Below are positions 9,964 through 21,300 of a DNA stretch of 64,000 nucleotides, piece after piece. This DNA is from Strigamia acuminata (taxonomy: Eukaryota > Arthropoda > Chilopoda > Geophilomorpha > Linotaeniidae), in the NCBI GenBank assembly GCA_949358305.1, contig OX442322.1, positions 3,906,001 to 3,970,000 on the forward strand, in the 5' to 3' direction. Every line of letters begins with the position of its first letter. Position 1 is the stretch's first letter. The notes under the pieces were generated by a model. That model searched no databases and had not been told where the DNA came from. It saw nothing but the letters and a program-made list of their open reading frames with translations. Position numbers and translations under genes: made by a program.

Positions 9964-10672
9964 CACTCCACTAGGAAGGGAAATGCAAGATCTGAGAATT
10001 CCGCCAGAAGCTCTAGAGAGTTCCCGAAAACCACAGAGTACGACAGTCATCGATAAAGGATGTCAAACGGTATCCAAGGAGAACGAAAAAGAAGCCGAAA
10101 ATGAACTTCTTGTGGAACCCTTTTTCCCTCCACCAGGAGCGAAAATAGCGCATCTATTCGAATACGAGGTGAGCTACTATTTTCCGACGCTTTTTAGAAT
10201 TGCCGAGAAAATCACGGAACAAATGCGCTCAGACTCTACCGATCCCTCGAATATCAATTATGCTGTCCATGTGATGAAATTGATATTTAACGCCAATCGA
10301 GGCGAATCTTTTGCTGTGCTGGAGCACATATGGACACTGTTAATTGACAGAGTCAACACCGACGGAAAAGGATTAATAAACCCTTCATGGTTCTACGGAC
10401 TCCCCTGCATTGCGGAGATATACGACGCTTCGAAGAAGGCTATTGAAGAAAGTTATGAGTTAGTTGAGAAGACTCCAGAATATGAACCAAGGTCTCCGGA
10501 GTACGCGCCGAAATCTCCACCCGCAGAAGATATAGGTGAAGAACCCAATTTCGTCATCGACCGAAGACCAGCGGAATTTCTTCCCCTAGAAAAGTCCGAA
10601 GTCGGTGAGTCCAGTGAGACTCTTAAGAAAGAGAGTGAAGGATCGGAGTCTGATGAAGAAGAAGTCAAGTGA
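9964..10672 (+). pseudogene. G1 ORF3, 3' part
   Basis: This continues the 3062-4029 frame after copia A. It contains DKGCQTV, a globular alpha-helical-looking segment (about 150 residues from VEPFFPPPG), then two adjacent heptads of the form YxPxSPx (10481-10522) that resemble the RNA polymerase II CTD repeat. The C-terminal tail is acidic and serine-rich (ESEGSESDEEE). A similar C-terminal part is kept in G2 at 16603-17180. I cannot assign a family. It has no start codon of its own next to the insertion and is presumably silent in G1. Confidence 0.72.
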
Positions 10673-11181
10673 CTCGCGGAGTTAATTTTCGAATTTAATA
10701 GAATTTAAGGAAAAAATGTTAGAATTAACGAAAAACTCAAAAGTATTCTGTTTAGTATTTAATAAGCGGTTGTGATATGCAAAAGTCATGTTATTTTTAA
10801 AAAAAAAAGGAAAATCGAGAGATAATCCTATAAATCAAAAGAAATCTTTTAATAATTGTTAAGCTAAAAAGAAATAATTTACCAAAAAATTATGTTAAGA
10901 TTCCCGTTATTTGAAATAATAATTGTGTGAAGAAATGAGGCTAAGTGTTGTAAAGTTCCAAGTTTGTTTTATTGTAACCAAATAATATTTTATTCTTGAT
11001 AATTCATTAAAAAAGAATTGTTGCGCACATCAGAAATATGAAATTTATTTTGAGTCACCCGCATACGCACTCAGCTGTTCGGGATGAAAAAAGTCCTGTT
11101 TTGAGATATTAATAAAATCATTTCGCAAGAATAACATAAACTTATGAATAAAATTTATAAGTTGAGTAATTAAGGGGGATG
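10673..11181 (+). other. G1 3' untranslated region with polypurine tract
   Basis: About 500 AT-rich bases lie between the ORF3 stop and the LTR and are conserved in G2 (16096-16602). The last ten bases, AAGGGGGATG (11172-11181), form the likely polypurine tract. No ORF was found. Confidence 0.65.
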
Positions 11182-12937
11182 TATGACGGTTTATAAGTGC
11201 TATTTATTAATAACACGGCCGAATTTTAAGTGTTTTTTGCGAAACCCGCATTTGTCAATGCTCCGAGTCGCCACTAGATGGCGCGATTATAATTCAGCGG
11301 TAAATTCGAATTGCGAGTTAAGAAAACTGGTAAATAAATATAAGAATATATTTATTTGTATGAAACGACACTTTATTAGGATTAATATAAATATATATTA
11401 ATAATTATTGTTCACACTAAGTGATGGGAATCTCTAGTTCAGCAGAAATGGAGATTTGATAATCCATCGATCAACCGATCGATGTGATTGGTGGATCCAT
11501 TTCCGGTCCTGGGTATCCAGTTCCGGTTGTGGTGTGAATTAGCATATTGCTCCTCCGTATCCACTTCCGGCGATACGGGATTGGAGGGATTCGTGGAACC
11601 CATGTTCCAATTGGTTGATTGGATTAATCTCTAATCCAGTCAGGTTATATAAACCCAAACAACCGGCCATCCGGCAGCTCTGTTTGATTATTTTCTGTTT
11701 GGTATTGTTACTTAAGAAATATGATTCGTTGTTCACGTAAAAAAACCTTTTGGTTCTTTGTTGATTTATTCACAAAGAACCGTTGCATGATTCTACAGAA
11801 TCATGCCACCGCCGGCAATTGAAGTCGAAGTGCTGGGATCATTATGTTGCATAAATGTTACAGTTTACGGTTGCGACGCCGAAGGAGAACCCGCCGTTGT
11901 GCAATTCAGTATCCTCCGGACAGGACCATGTGGTCTTTCTCGGTATGAACGTATTCCGGTACCGCAAGTAGCATCGTTGCTGTTGAGAATTAGTTCCTTC
12001 ACCGGATGGTGCCAAAGCAGTCTGTTTTACAGTAACCACGAGTAGCACCAAGTGTTTGGCAAGCTGATTCTCATGGTATTCGATGCCAAAGTAGTCGGTC
12101 TATTATTAGTACCGCGAGAGATTATACTGCTGTGCGGAGCCGCGAGCTATCGACTCCTGTGTACGTGATACCGTCAATCGCCAGACGAACGACCGTGTCG
12201 CGACGCAGGGGACGCTTGATACCGTTCTGCATTGCAAGGCGTATATTTTCTTTCGACGGCAATTGTGTGTTGCGACGGGAAGCCTAATCTTCATTTTATT
12301 TATAACAGCTAAATATTAACTTGGCGACAAGTTGATTAACCAAGTCAGAAGACTTAATTACGATCACGATTACATCAAAGACGCAAATGTAACTGATAAG
12401 TTGATGACAACTTATCCACAAAAATATCTAAATAAGAATTCACAACGATATGAATTAAATATAATTCATAAGCGGAATATTGATAAGTAAAATGAATACA
12501 TTTACTTACACCAATATCCTCCCAAAGTTGTGGCGGTGCAGACAAAGTCAACCGCAATGCTCAGATCATTCGATTTATCGACGTGCGATAATTTACACAG
12601 CGAACCAAGGAAACCAGCGAAGCCATATCGGACTCCAGGACACAGCCATCCGGCTTAGATGACATCTGTAAACCAGGTCGAGCGATGGGGAAACCGCTCC
12701 CTTATCCCAGACACGTAATGATATTATTTTAGGACCAATTGGCCTATGCTTTGTATAGTTTAATAGTCAGTTAACTTGCCAAATGTTGGCATTAGTCTTA
12801 TGTATAATTTAGCTCACTGCATATTGTTTGCCAACAATAAATTGTCTTGTATTTATCTCGTATTGTATTCACTGTTATTTATCGCGATCTCTTCCCGGTA
12901 CCATTGTTAAATGGGAGTTGTGGTCGTCACCGTCACA
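11182..12937 (+). repeat. G1 3' LTR
   Basis: The limits are set by G2, whose LTRs are flanked by a clean target duplication. The LTR begins TATGACGG and ends CCGTCACA, so the ends are imperfect inverted repeats without a 5' TG. It is 1756 bp, against 1744 in G2. A TATA box (TATATAAA) lies at 11646-11653 and a polyadenylation signal (AATAAA) at 12836-12841. A perfect CTCF consensus (CCACTAGATGGCGC) lies at 11271-11284. Confidence 0.9.
11646..11653 (+). promoter_or_regulatory. TATA box in G1 LTR
   Basis: TATATAAA. The same element is found in the G2 LTRs at 15623-15630 and 27117-27124 on the minus strand. Confidence 0.6.
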
Positions 12938-13173
12938 AATTTGGAGGGAAACCACGCCATATGCTGGCTGGTGCTAATTGCTTAGCAGCCCGGGATGGAC
13001 TGAGCTCCAAGAGCCAAAGTGGCTCTTTTATACTAGAGTCACCCCCTTGAGTTAATCCAGATTGACCAGCCCGTGATGTCACCATCACGTACGCTGGCTA
13101 GTGATAGATTTTGACAACTTCTTTAATTCTAGCGCTGGTTTGAGCTGGTCGGCAGACGACGCAACTCAACCGC
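12938..13173. other. Unassigned interval
   Basis: 236 bases between the G1 LTR and an LTR-like piece. No ORF or repeat was recognised. It may be remaining host DNA or part of an older element. Confidence 0.4.
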
Positions 13174-13599
13174 GTGACAATATTCGATATTGTTTATCTT
13201 TTTCCGTATTTATATACACTTGTTGTGTTTTTGCATGAAGTATCATGCTATTTCTAGTGTTCTTGTTAAGCTTTACGGAATTTCTCAATTCCGTAACGCC
13301 AATTCACGACACCAGGTGTCGTTAGTGTTCTTATCACCTTCCAAGATGGCGGCGACCATCGTTTTGGCTCTTGCCCACCCATTTTCGATCTGTAAATCCT
13401 TTATTTGTAAGTATTTTTGCTTTAGTAAATTTGTTTTATGCTTTTAAGCATTCGTTTCTTGATTTCACGGCATATAAGCGCATTTGCGCGGCCGTTCAAT
13501 TCGTTTTCCGTCGTCGACGTCGCCCACACGTTCGCACGAGTAGTGCGACGCATTTGCGAACGTCTTCGCAACGTTTCTTGGTCGTTTTCCTCTGCTACC
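13174..13599 (+). repeat. Copia B LTR-like sequence (relative of the E family)
   Basis: The order of landmarks matches the E LTR: a TG start, a CACCAGGTG palindrome (13310-13318), CCAAGATGGC (13341-13350), GTAAGT (13407-13412), CATATAAGC followed by a GCGCA/TGCGC hairpin, and an end in CCTCTGCTAC. The end is diverged and no partner LTR was found. Confidence 0.6.
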
Positions 13600-13935
13600 G
13601 ACCTACAGTATCGTCGCTCCATCCGAAACGGCAACGGGAATCAACATTTTGCGTCAGAGCCATTCGCAGAGGATATTCAGAATAAACAACAATCAACGGT
13701 TACTTTCGATGATGCTATCCAATATCTCGATTGGCCGAAAGGATCGGATTCTGAAAATGAACACTCGTCGTCATGCCTCCTTTAGAAGACAGTTCGAGTT
13801 CGGCTGCATCTGCACAATTCCAGACACCGGAACGTCAGTTTCAAGAAGCGTGTGCTTTGAGATTGCCGAGTTCCGACAGCAATCTAGGTGATGACACGGA
13901 TCGGGGCATTGATGATATCGATGAAGTTTCTCTCG
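13600..13935 (+). pseudogene. Copia B fragment, integrase-RT linker
   Basis: A plus-strand frame contains VTFDDAIQYLDWPKG followed by an acidic serine-rich stretch in a second frame. This corresponds to the linker between integrase and RT in the E copies (compare QYTDWPKFPDSEDE in E1). It follows the LTR-like piece directly, so the gag, protease and integrase parts are missing here. It joins an oppositely oriented integrase fragment near 13935, which indicates rearrangement. Confidence 0.55.
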
Positions 13936-14351
13936 TTTAAAATCGCTCTCACGTAGTCGATCATTGTCCGGTTAATGCGTTCGGCCGTTCCATTCATAGC
14001 GGGGCTGTTCGGGTTGGTTCGCTGACCCTCGATCCCTTTATCTCGGAGATAATTCTGAAATTCATTTGACATGAATTCCCCGCCACGATCTGATCGAATG
14101 GCTTTAACTCGGGCGTCTGCAACTCGCTCGATCCGAGTGACGAAATCCTTAAAGAGGCCAAAGACTTCAAATTTTTGGGCCATCGGTATGATCCAGCAAT
14201 ATCTGGTCGCGTCGTCAATTATCGTCAACACGAAACGAGCTCCGCCAATCGATGTGGCTGGAGAAGGGCCCCAGACATCCATGTGCAGGAGATCCAGAGC
14301 CTTTGTTGCGACCGGATTCGGATCTGGGTTATGCGATTTGCGGATTGACTT
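13936..14351 (-). pseudogene. Copia B integrase core, half interrupted by G2
   Basis: The minus strand encodes the integrase catalytic core: HMDVWG (first Asp), RSDRGGEF (second Asp) and NGTAERINRT (Glu), ending near RAILNE. The upstream half lies on the far side of G2 at 27594-27864. The frame joins across the shared ACTT. It is about as close to the E and D integrases as those are to each other. It is a broken remnant. Confidence 0.8.
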
Positions 14352-16095
14352 TGTGACGGTGACGACCACAACTCCCATTTAACAATGGTACCGGGAAGAG
14401 ATCGCAATAAATAAACAGTGAATACAATACGAGATAAATACAAGACAGTTTATTGTTGGTAAACAATAATATCAAGGCTAAATTATACATAGGACTAATG
14501 CCGACATTTGGCAAGTTAAATCAGCTATTAAACTATACAAAGAATTGGCCAACTGGCCCTAGAATAATATCACTACGGGTCTGGAATATGGGAGCGGTTT
14601 CCCCATCGCTCGACCTGATTATAGATGTCATCTTAAGCCGGATGGCTGTGTCCTGGAGTCCGATACGGCTTCGCTGGTTTCCTTGGTTCGCTGTGTAAAC
14701 TATCGCACGTCGATAAATCGAATGATCTGAGCATTGCGGTTGACTTTGTCTGCACCGCCACAACTTTGGGAGGATATTGGTGTAAGTAAATGTATTCATT
14801 TACTTATCAATATTCCACTTATGAATTATATTTAATTCATATCGTTGTGAATTCTTATTTAGATATTTCGGGAATAAGTTGTCGTCAACTTATCGGTTAT
14901 ATTGAGTTCAATATGAGATTAAGTCTTCTGACTTGATTTTGGTCCAACTGGTTGTCGAGTTTAAGTTTTGCTGTTATAAATAAAATGAAGATTAAGCTTC
15001 CCGTCGCAACACACAATTGCCATCGATTAGAATATACGCCTTGCCATGCAGAACGGTATCAAGCGTCCCCGGCGTCGCAGCACGGTCGTCCATCGAGTGG
15101 TTGACGGTACCACGTACACAGGGGTCGATAGCTCGCGGCTCCGCACAGCAGTTTTATCTCTCGCGGTACTAATAATAGACCGACTGCTTTGGCATCGAAT
15201 ACCATGAGAATCAGCTTGCCAAACACTTGGTGCTACTCGTGGTTACTGTAAAACAGACTGCTTTGGCACCATCAGGTGAAGGAACCGATTCTCAACAATA
15301 CCGATGCTACTCGTGGTAACGGAATACGTTCATACCGAAAAAGACAACTTGGTCCTGTCCGGAGGATACTGAATTGCACAACGGCGGGTTCTCCTTCGGC
15401 GTCGCAACCGTAGACTGTAACATTTATGCAACATAATAATCCCAGCACTTCGACTTCAATTGCCGGCGGTGGCATGATTCTGTAGAATCATGCAACGGTT
15501 CTTTGCGAATAAATCAACAAAGAACCAAAAGGTTTTTTACGTGAACAACGAATCATACTTCTTAAGTAACAATACCAAACAGAAATAATCAAACAGAGCT
15601 GCCGGATGGCCGGTTGTTTGGGTTTATATAACCTGACTGGATTAGAGATTAATCCAATCAACCAATTGGAACATGGGTTCCACGAATCCCTCCAATCCCG
15701 TATCGCCGGAAGTGGATACGGAGGAGCAATATGCTAATTCACACCACAACCGGAACTGGATACCCAGGACCGGAAATGGATCCACCAATCACATCGATCG
15801 GTTGATCGATGGATTATCAAATCTCCATTTCTGCTGAACTAGAGATTCCCATCACTTAGTGTGAACAATAATTATTAATATATATTTATATTAATCCTAA
15901 TAAAGTGTCGTTTCATACAAATAAATATATTCTTATATTTATTTACCAGTTTTCTTAACTCGCAATTCGAATTTACCGCTGAATTATAATCGCGCCATCT
16001 AGTGGCGACTCGGAGCATTGACAAATGCGGGTTTCGCAAAAAAACACTTAAAATTCGGCCGTGTTATTAATAAATAGCACTTATAAACCGTCATA
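14352..16095 (-). repeat. G2 3' LTR
   Basis: 1744 bp, same as 25846-27589. A CTCF-consensus match lies at 15992-16005 and the TATA box at 15623-15630, both on the minus strand. Confidence 0.95.
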
Positions 16096-16105
16096 CATCC
16101 CCCTT
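16096..16105 (-). other. G2 polypurine tract
   Basis: The minus strand reads AAGGGGGATG immediately before the LTR, the same as in G1. Confidence 0.7.
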
Positions 16106-16602
16106 AATTACTCAACTTATAAATTTTATTCATAAGTTTATGTTATTCTTGCGAAATGATTTTATTAATATCTCAAAACAGGACTTTTTTCATCCCGAAC
16201 AGCTGAGTGCGTATGCGGGTGACTCAAAATAAATTTCATATTTCTGATGTGCGCAACAATTCTTTTTTAATGAATTATCAAGAATAAAATATTATTTGGT
16301 TACAATAAAACAAACTTGGAACTTTACAACACTTAGCCTCATTTCTTCACACAATTATTATTTCAAATAACGGGAATCTTAACATAATTTTTTGGTAAAT
16401 TATTTCTTTTTAGCTTAACAATTATTAAAAGATTTCTTTTGATTTATAGGATTATCTCTCGATTTTCCTTTTTTTTAAAAATAACATGACTTTTGCATAT
16501 CACAACCGCTTATTAAATACTAAACAGAATACTTTTGAGTTTTTCGTTAATTCTAACATTTTTTCCTTAAATTCTATTAAATTCGAAAATTAACTCCGCG
16601 AG
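16106..16602 (-). other. G2 3' untranslated region
   Basis: AT-rich, with no ORF. It matches 10673-11171 in G1. Confidence 0.55.
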
Positions 16603-17578
16603 TCACTTGACTTCTTCTTCATCAGACTCCGATCCTTCACTCTCTTTCTTAAGAGTCTCACTGGACTCACCGACTTCGGACTTTTCTAGGGGAAGAAATT
16701 CCGCTGGTCTTCGGTCGATGACGAAATTGGGTTCTTCACCTATATCTTCTGCGGGTGGAGATTTCGGCGCGTACTCCGGAGACCTTGGTTCATATTCTGG
16801 AGTCTTCTCAACTAACTCATAACTTTCTTCAATAGCCTTCTTCGAAGCGTCGTATATCTCCGCAATGCAGGGGAGTCCGTAGAACCATGAAGGGTTTATT
16901 AATCCTTTTCCGTCGGTGTTGACTCTGTCAATTAACAGTGTCCATATGTGCTCCAGCACAGCAAAAGATTTGCCTCGATTGGCGTTAAATATCAATTTCA
17001 TCACATGGACAGCATAATTGATATTCGAGGGATCGGTAGAGTCTGAGCGCATTTGTTCCGTGATTTTCTCGGCAATTCTAAAAAGCGTCGGAAAATAGTA
17101 GCTCACCTCGTATTCGAATAGATGCGCTATTTTCGCTCCTGGTGGAGGGAAAAAGGGTTCCACAAGAAGTTCATTTTCGGCTTCTTTTTCGTTCGGGCGA
17201 CTTGACTCGGTTGTACACAATTTCCACCTTTCGCGGTTTACTGGTACTTGGCTGGTTTTTTGCAATTGGCGGATTATTTCTGGCGAAATCATCCGCTTTT
17301 ATCTTTGGAATAACAAATGGCTTCGCCGTTGATTCTTTTTTGGCCGGTTCCTCCTGTAACGTGGGGGTTCCGGGTGGACCAAGCTCAGCGGGGAGCAATT
17401 CGGGATGTTGGCGAGCCCAACTCAAAATATCCCAGCCTCTGGCGTTGATAATCACGGGTGTTTTGGGACACCCTTCTACGAATACGGCAGCGGCCGAAGG
17501 AGGTGCCATTACTTCTTCATCGGAGGAAGAGGATTCGACCAACACGTATTTTCTCTTTTTTTCGATCTTTTTTCCCAT
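16603..17578 (-). pseudogene. G2 ORF3 with internal deletion
   Basis: The frame begins at ATG 17578 (MGKKIEKKRK) and stops early, after KSPERKRSRK. The remaining C-terminal part is open in another frame down to 16603. Compared with G1 (less copia A), 701 bases are missing. The junction lies in GAACGA, which is present at both ends of the deleted segment in G1 (3446-3451 and 10081-10086). Since 701 is not a multiple of three, the frame is lost. All three CxxC pairs fall in the deleted part. The heptad region and acidic tail survive but are out of frame. Confidence 0.85.
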
Positions 17579-18388
17579 TTTTTCTAGAGAAAATAATATA
17601 GAGAATCTTATCAATACGATTTATTTAACAAAATTTATACCGCCATCTATCGTGAAAATTTATCAACTTTATCGATGGTTTCGATATATTTTTATATCGG
17701 GATTTTACGTGCGGCTTTTTTACTATTCGTAATATTCGATAGAATTATCTTTAGAATACTTACACTAGGAATCTCCGGAATCCACTTAAGTATTCAAAAT
17801 GATGTGGTGCCGATTTTCTAATTGACAAAACTCGTTGTTTTTAGCGAAGGTGTTCTCCGCCAACGTAGAAATCCTAATTTTATATATAAAATAGCCGTGA
17901 ATATCTCTTGATATATTAAATTTATCATTACTTACACGTAACACTCTAGTAAACGTTGAACTGTCGTGATGATATTTCGAATTTTCTCGAAGGAGAAATT
18001 TTCTTCTTCACGCCGAGGTCACGTGTTCGTCTCTTTCAGACGAAATTAATCACCGAAGTTTTCTCTCGTCCTTTTCTATCATGAAAGGATTATAACATTA
18101 AGTCCTGACACATAATTTCCGAGTTTACTGGTAATACATGAGTCTTACCACGAATCTCGAGGTTTTCTTGAAAGAAATCGCGACGAACTTTTCTATCGAC
18201 GCAGGTGTCAAAGTTGACTCGCACATGTGTGTGAAGCTTGTGAGAGAACAAATCCTCTACTCTCTACCCGGGGTATTTTCACCCTATTCTCCTATAGGTT
18301 TATGATTTAACCATGACTAATTTGTGGGTCAAAAAGTGACCCGATTTTTTATCTTTTTTAAATTTTTATTTAAAAAAATACGCTATCA
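17579..18388 (-). other. G2 pol-ORF3 interval
   Basis: Same as 2252-3061 in G1, including the splice-acceptor-like pyrimidine run beside the ORF3 start. No coding sequence was seen. Confidence 0.55.
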
Positions 18389-21300
18389 CTAGCGGCGATC
18401 TTGAATCAGATGTATAAAATCTGTTGTGCATTCTTGATCTGTCGTAGAAATTCGCTTCGTACGAGGTTGCAGTTGTGAAAGTTCACAACTTCTTTTCCTT
18501 TTCCTAAGGTTATAATCATGTTTTGGATTATTAACTACGATGTCGCTTTCTTTTGAAGCGGGTGTTGTAACTTCTTCGGGATCTAATTCCATATTAGCAG
18601 AATTATTTCCTAATTCTTGATTATTTAATTCACTTGAATTATTTACGGTTGAACTTTCGTTCATCCAATCAGGGTTTGGGTGATTCTCTACTCTTCCACT
18701 CTTTTGGTCGAGTGTCCAAGTCTCAATCGGGTAAGATGGGATATAAGGTGAGAGATCATCAGTATTTATGGATGGTTCTATTGATCCATCAACTAATTTT
18801 CTCAACTTATAAGCACCTCCAGGTAAAACTTCCGTAATTTCCCACGGTCCATCTCGTTTCTCGGCGAAACCTTTAGTAATTCCTTTCTCTTTATTTGAAA
18901 GGATGTGAGTGGCTTTCCATACCAAATCACCGACAGTATATTCACAAATGTGAAATTTATTTCTGTGAATCTTGTCGTGTCTCTCATAATTTGCTTGAAT
19001 ACGCAAATGCATCTCTTGATGTGCTCGACGTAAAATTCCAAGTAAATTATATACGTATTCTTCCGGGTTATTCTTGTCAAATGCATTTGCATGTTGAATG
19101 ATCCGAGGATCAAAGGGAAGAGGTACATTTCTTCCTGTGTTCAATAAGAATGGCGTTGCGCCTGTAGCTTCTGATTTAGCCGTTCTCGAGGCAAATGCAA
19201 ATTCGTTTAAGAATCTCGGCCAATGGGAGTGAATGTCTGAATAAAGAGCCAGCATTATTTTGATGTCTCTATTGGCCCTTTCCGTAGGATTGGCCTGAGC
19301 GTGATATGGACTCACATGAGCCATTCTGATGTTGTGTTTTTTACAAAACTCTTCATAAATCGTGGATATGAATTGGCTCCCGTTATCACTAACAATTTTC
19401 TTTGGGTATCCCCATCTATGAATCACTTCTCCTAACCTATTCACAATAGATTCACTAGATGCCTTACTTAAAGGGAATAATTCTACCCATTTAGTACATT
19501 GATCTATAATTACTAATACAAATCTGTATTGGCTTCTTCCTGTCGGTTTGGGACCCATTAAATCAATGCAGATTACTTCCCACGGGTAAGACATGTTATG
19601 AGGAGTGTAACTCGCTCTATGCTTTTTATGTTGACAGGGCTTGTATTGCTGGCAATGAATACAACTTCGGACGTAATTGCGAGTATCTTTATTCATCTTC
19701 GGCCAGTAATATATAAGTTTTGCTCGTTCGAGCGTCTTACTCATCCCTGCATGTCCACTTAATGGATGTCCGTGACAGGCAAACAGTACTCTTCGTACTA
19801 ATGACGGTGGAATGACAGCTTTAAATCCGTTTCCAGAGTCATTCAATTCCTCTTCAAACGTTGGTTTGAAATAAATCAGCATTTCATTACCATTTTCTTC
19901 TTGAAAATCTAATTGGTAACCTTGGACTGCTTTCATCCATTCTTTAGTTTTCTTAAACTTTCTTTGTTCGATTTCATCTCGTTTCAGATGATCGATTATT
20001 ATTCTACACTCTTTGTCGGCTAGTTGAGCTTTTATAATTTCTTCTCGAGTCGGTGGAACTTCCTTTAAAACTTCAGTTAAAGCACTAAATAGTGTTTCTT
20101 CTGTAGCTTCATCCATCTTCTCCCCCTTTTCCAAAGTATTGTATAATAATTTGGAATAATCGAAATGAAGCTGCACATTCGTGAGAAATTGGCAATCTTC
20201 TCTATTATTCCTTCGAATAATTTCTCGATTTCCGTCCCATTCCGGCCAGAATTGAGTAATCTCGATTGGCTCACAATAATCATTCTCTGGAATGTCTTCG
20301 ATCTCCAAAGGCGCTCTCGAGAAGGCGTCGGCAACTTGGTTCTGGGTACCTCGTCGATATTTAATCTTAAAGGCGCCACATTGAAGTTTAATTGCCCAAC
20401 GACCAAATCGTCCCGATGGTTCTGGTGTTCCCATCAGCCATTTTAATGCTTCGGCGTCTGATTCCAAAGTAAAAGTCGTATATTCGATATACGGTCGGAA
20501 TTTGTCGACTGCCCATACTACTGCTAAACACTCGAGTTCGGGTGTTGAGTAGCGTACTTCTGCCCCTCGTAAGACTCGACTAGCATAAGCTACGGGTCTA
20601 GGAGTCATGATCATTTCTCTTTTTCCTTCATCGAAGAATTCTACATCTTGGCATAACACACTACCAAGTCCATCATGCGATGCGTCTGTCAAGATTACGA
20701 ATGGTTTCATCATATCTGGCATTAACAAAACCTGTGTTTCGTCACATAAAATATTTTTTATTGTTTCAAAAGCTTTCTCTTGTTCTTCTCCCCATTCGAA
20801 CACTGCTTTATCATGCATCATGCTAGTTAGAGGCCTAGCAATTTTTGCATGTTCGGGAATAAATTTCCGGAAGAAATTTGACAAGCCATGAAATCGTTGA
20901 ATATCCTTGGAATTCTTAGGAGTTGGATATTTCCTAACGGATACTATCTTGTCTGGGTCAGGTGCTAATCCGGTTGGAGTTATCAAATGACCCAAAAATT
21001 TGAGTGTAGTTTTTCCAAATTTTGATTTTTCCTTATTTACTGATAAGTTGGCCTTATCTAGTCTTTCCAACACATCTTTGATATGTTCAAGATGTTTCTC
21101 CCAAGTGGTGGAGAAGATTATCACGTCGTCCAAATAGACTAACGCGTGTTTGTATAATGCTTCGCCCATCACTCGTTCCATTAAGAACTGAAATGTACAC
21201 GGCGCATTGCAAAGACCAAAAGGCATGCGGACAAATTGGTAATTGCCTTTCGGAGTATAAAAGGCTGTTTTCTGTCTATCTTCCTCGTCCATCTCGACCT

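Larger units (their letters stand above)
1..12937 (+). mobile_element. Ty3/gypsy element G1, left-truncated by the window
   Basis: The element runs off the left edge inside pol. Visible in order are the RNase H-integrase part of pol, an 810-bp interval, ORF3, a 3' untranslated stretch with a purine tract, and a 3' LTR. Over the shared parts it is nearly the same as the complete minus-strand copy G2 (14352-27589), which fixes the family and the LTR limits. Copia element A sits inside its ORF3. The four bases after the LTR are AATT, but the other flank is outside the window, so the target duplication cannot be checked. Confidence 0.93.

Noticed and set aside
3062-10672. G ORF3 as an envelope gene
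   Set aside because: Its position fits, but there is no signal peptide, transmembrane segment or furin-type site, and the protein is charged with CxxC pairs.
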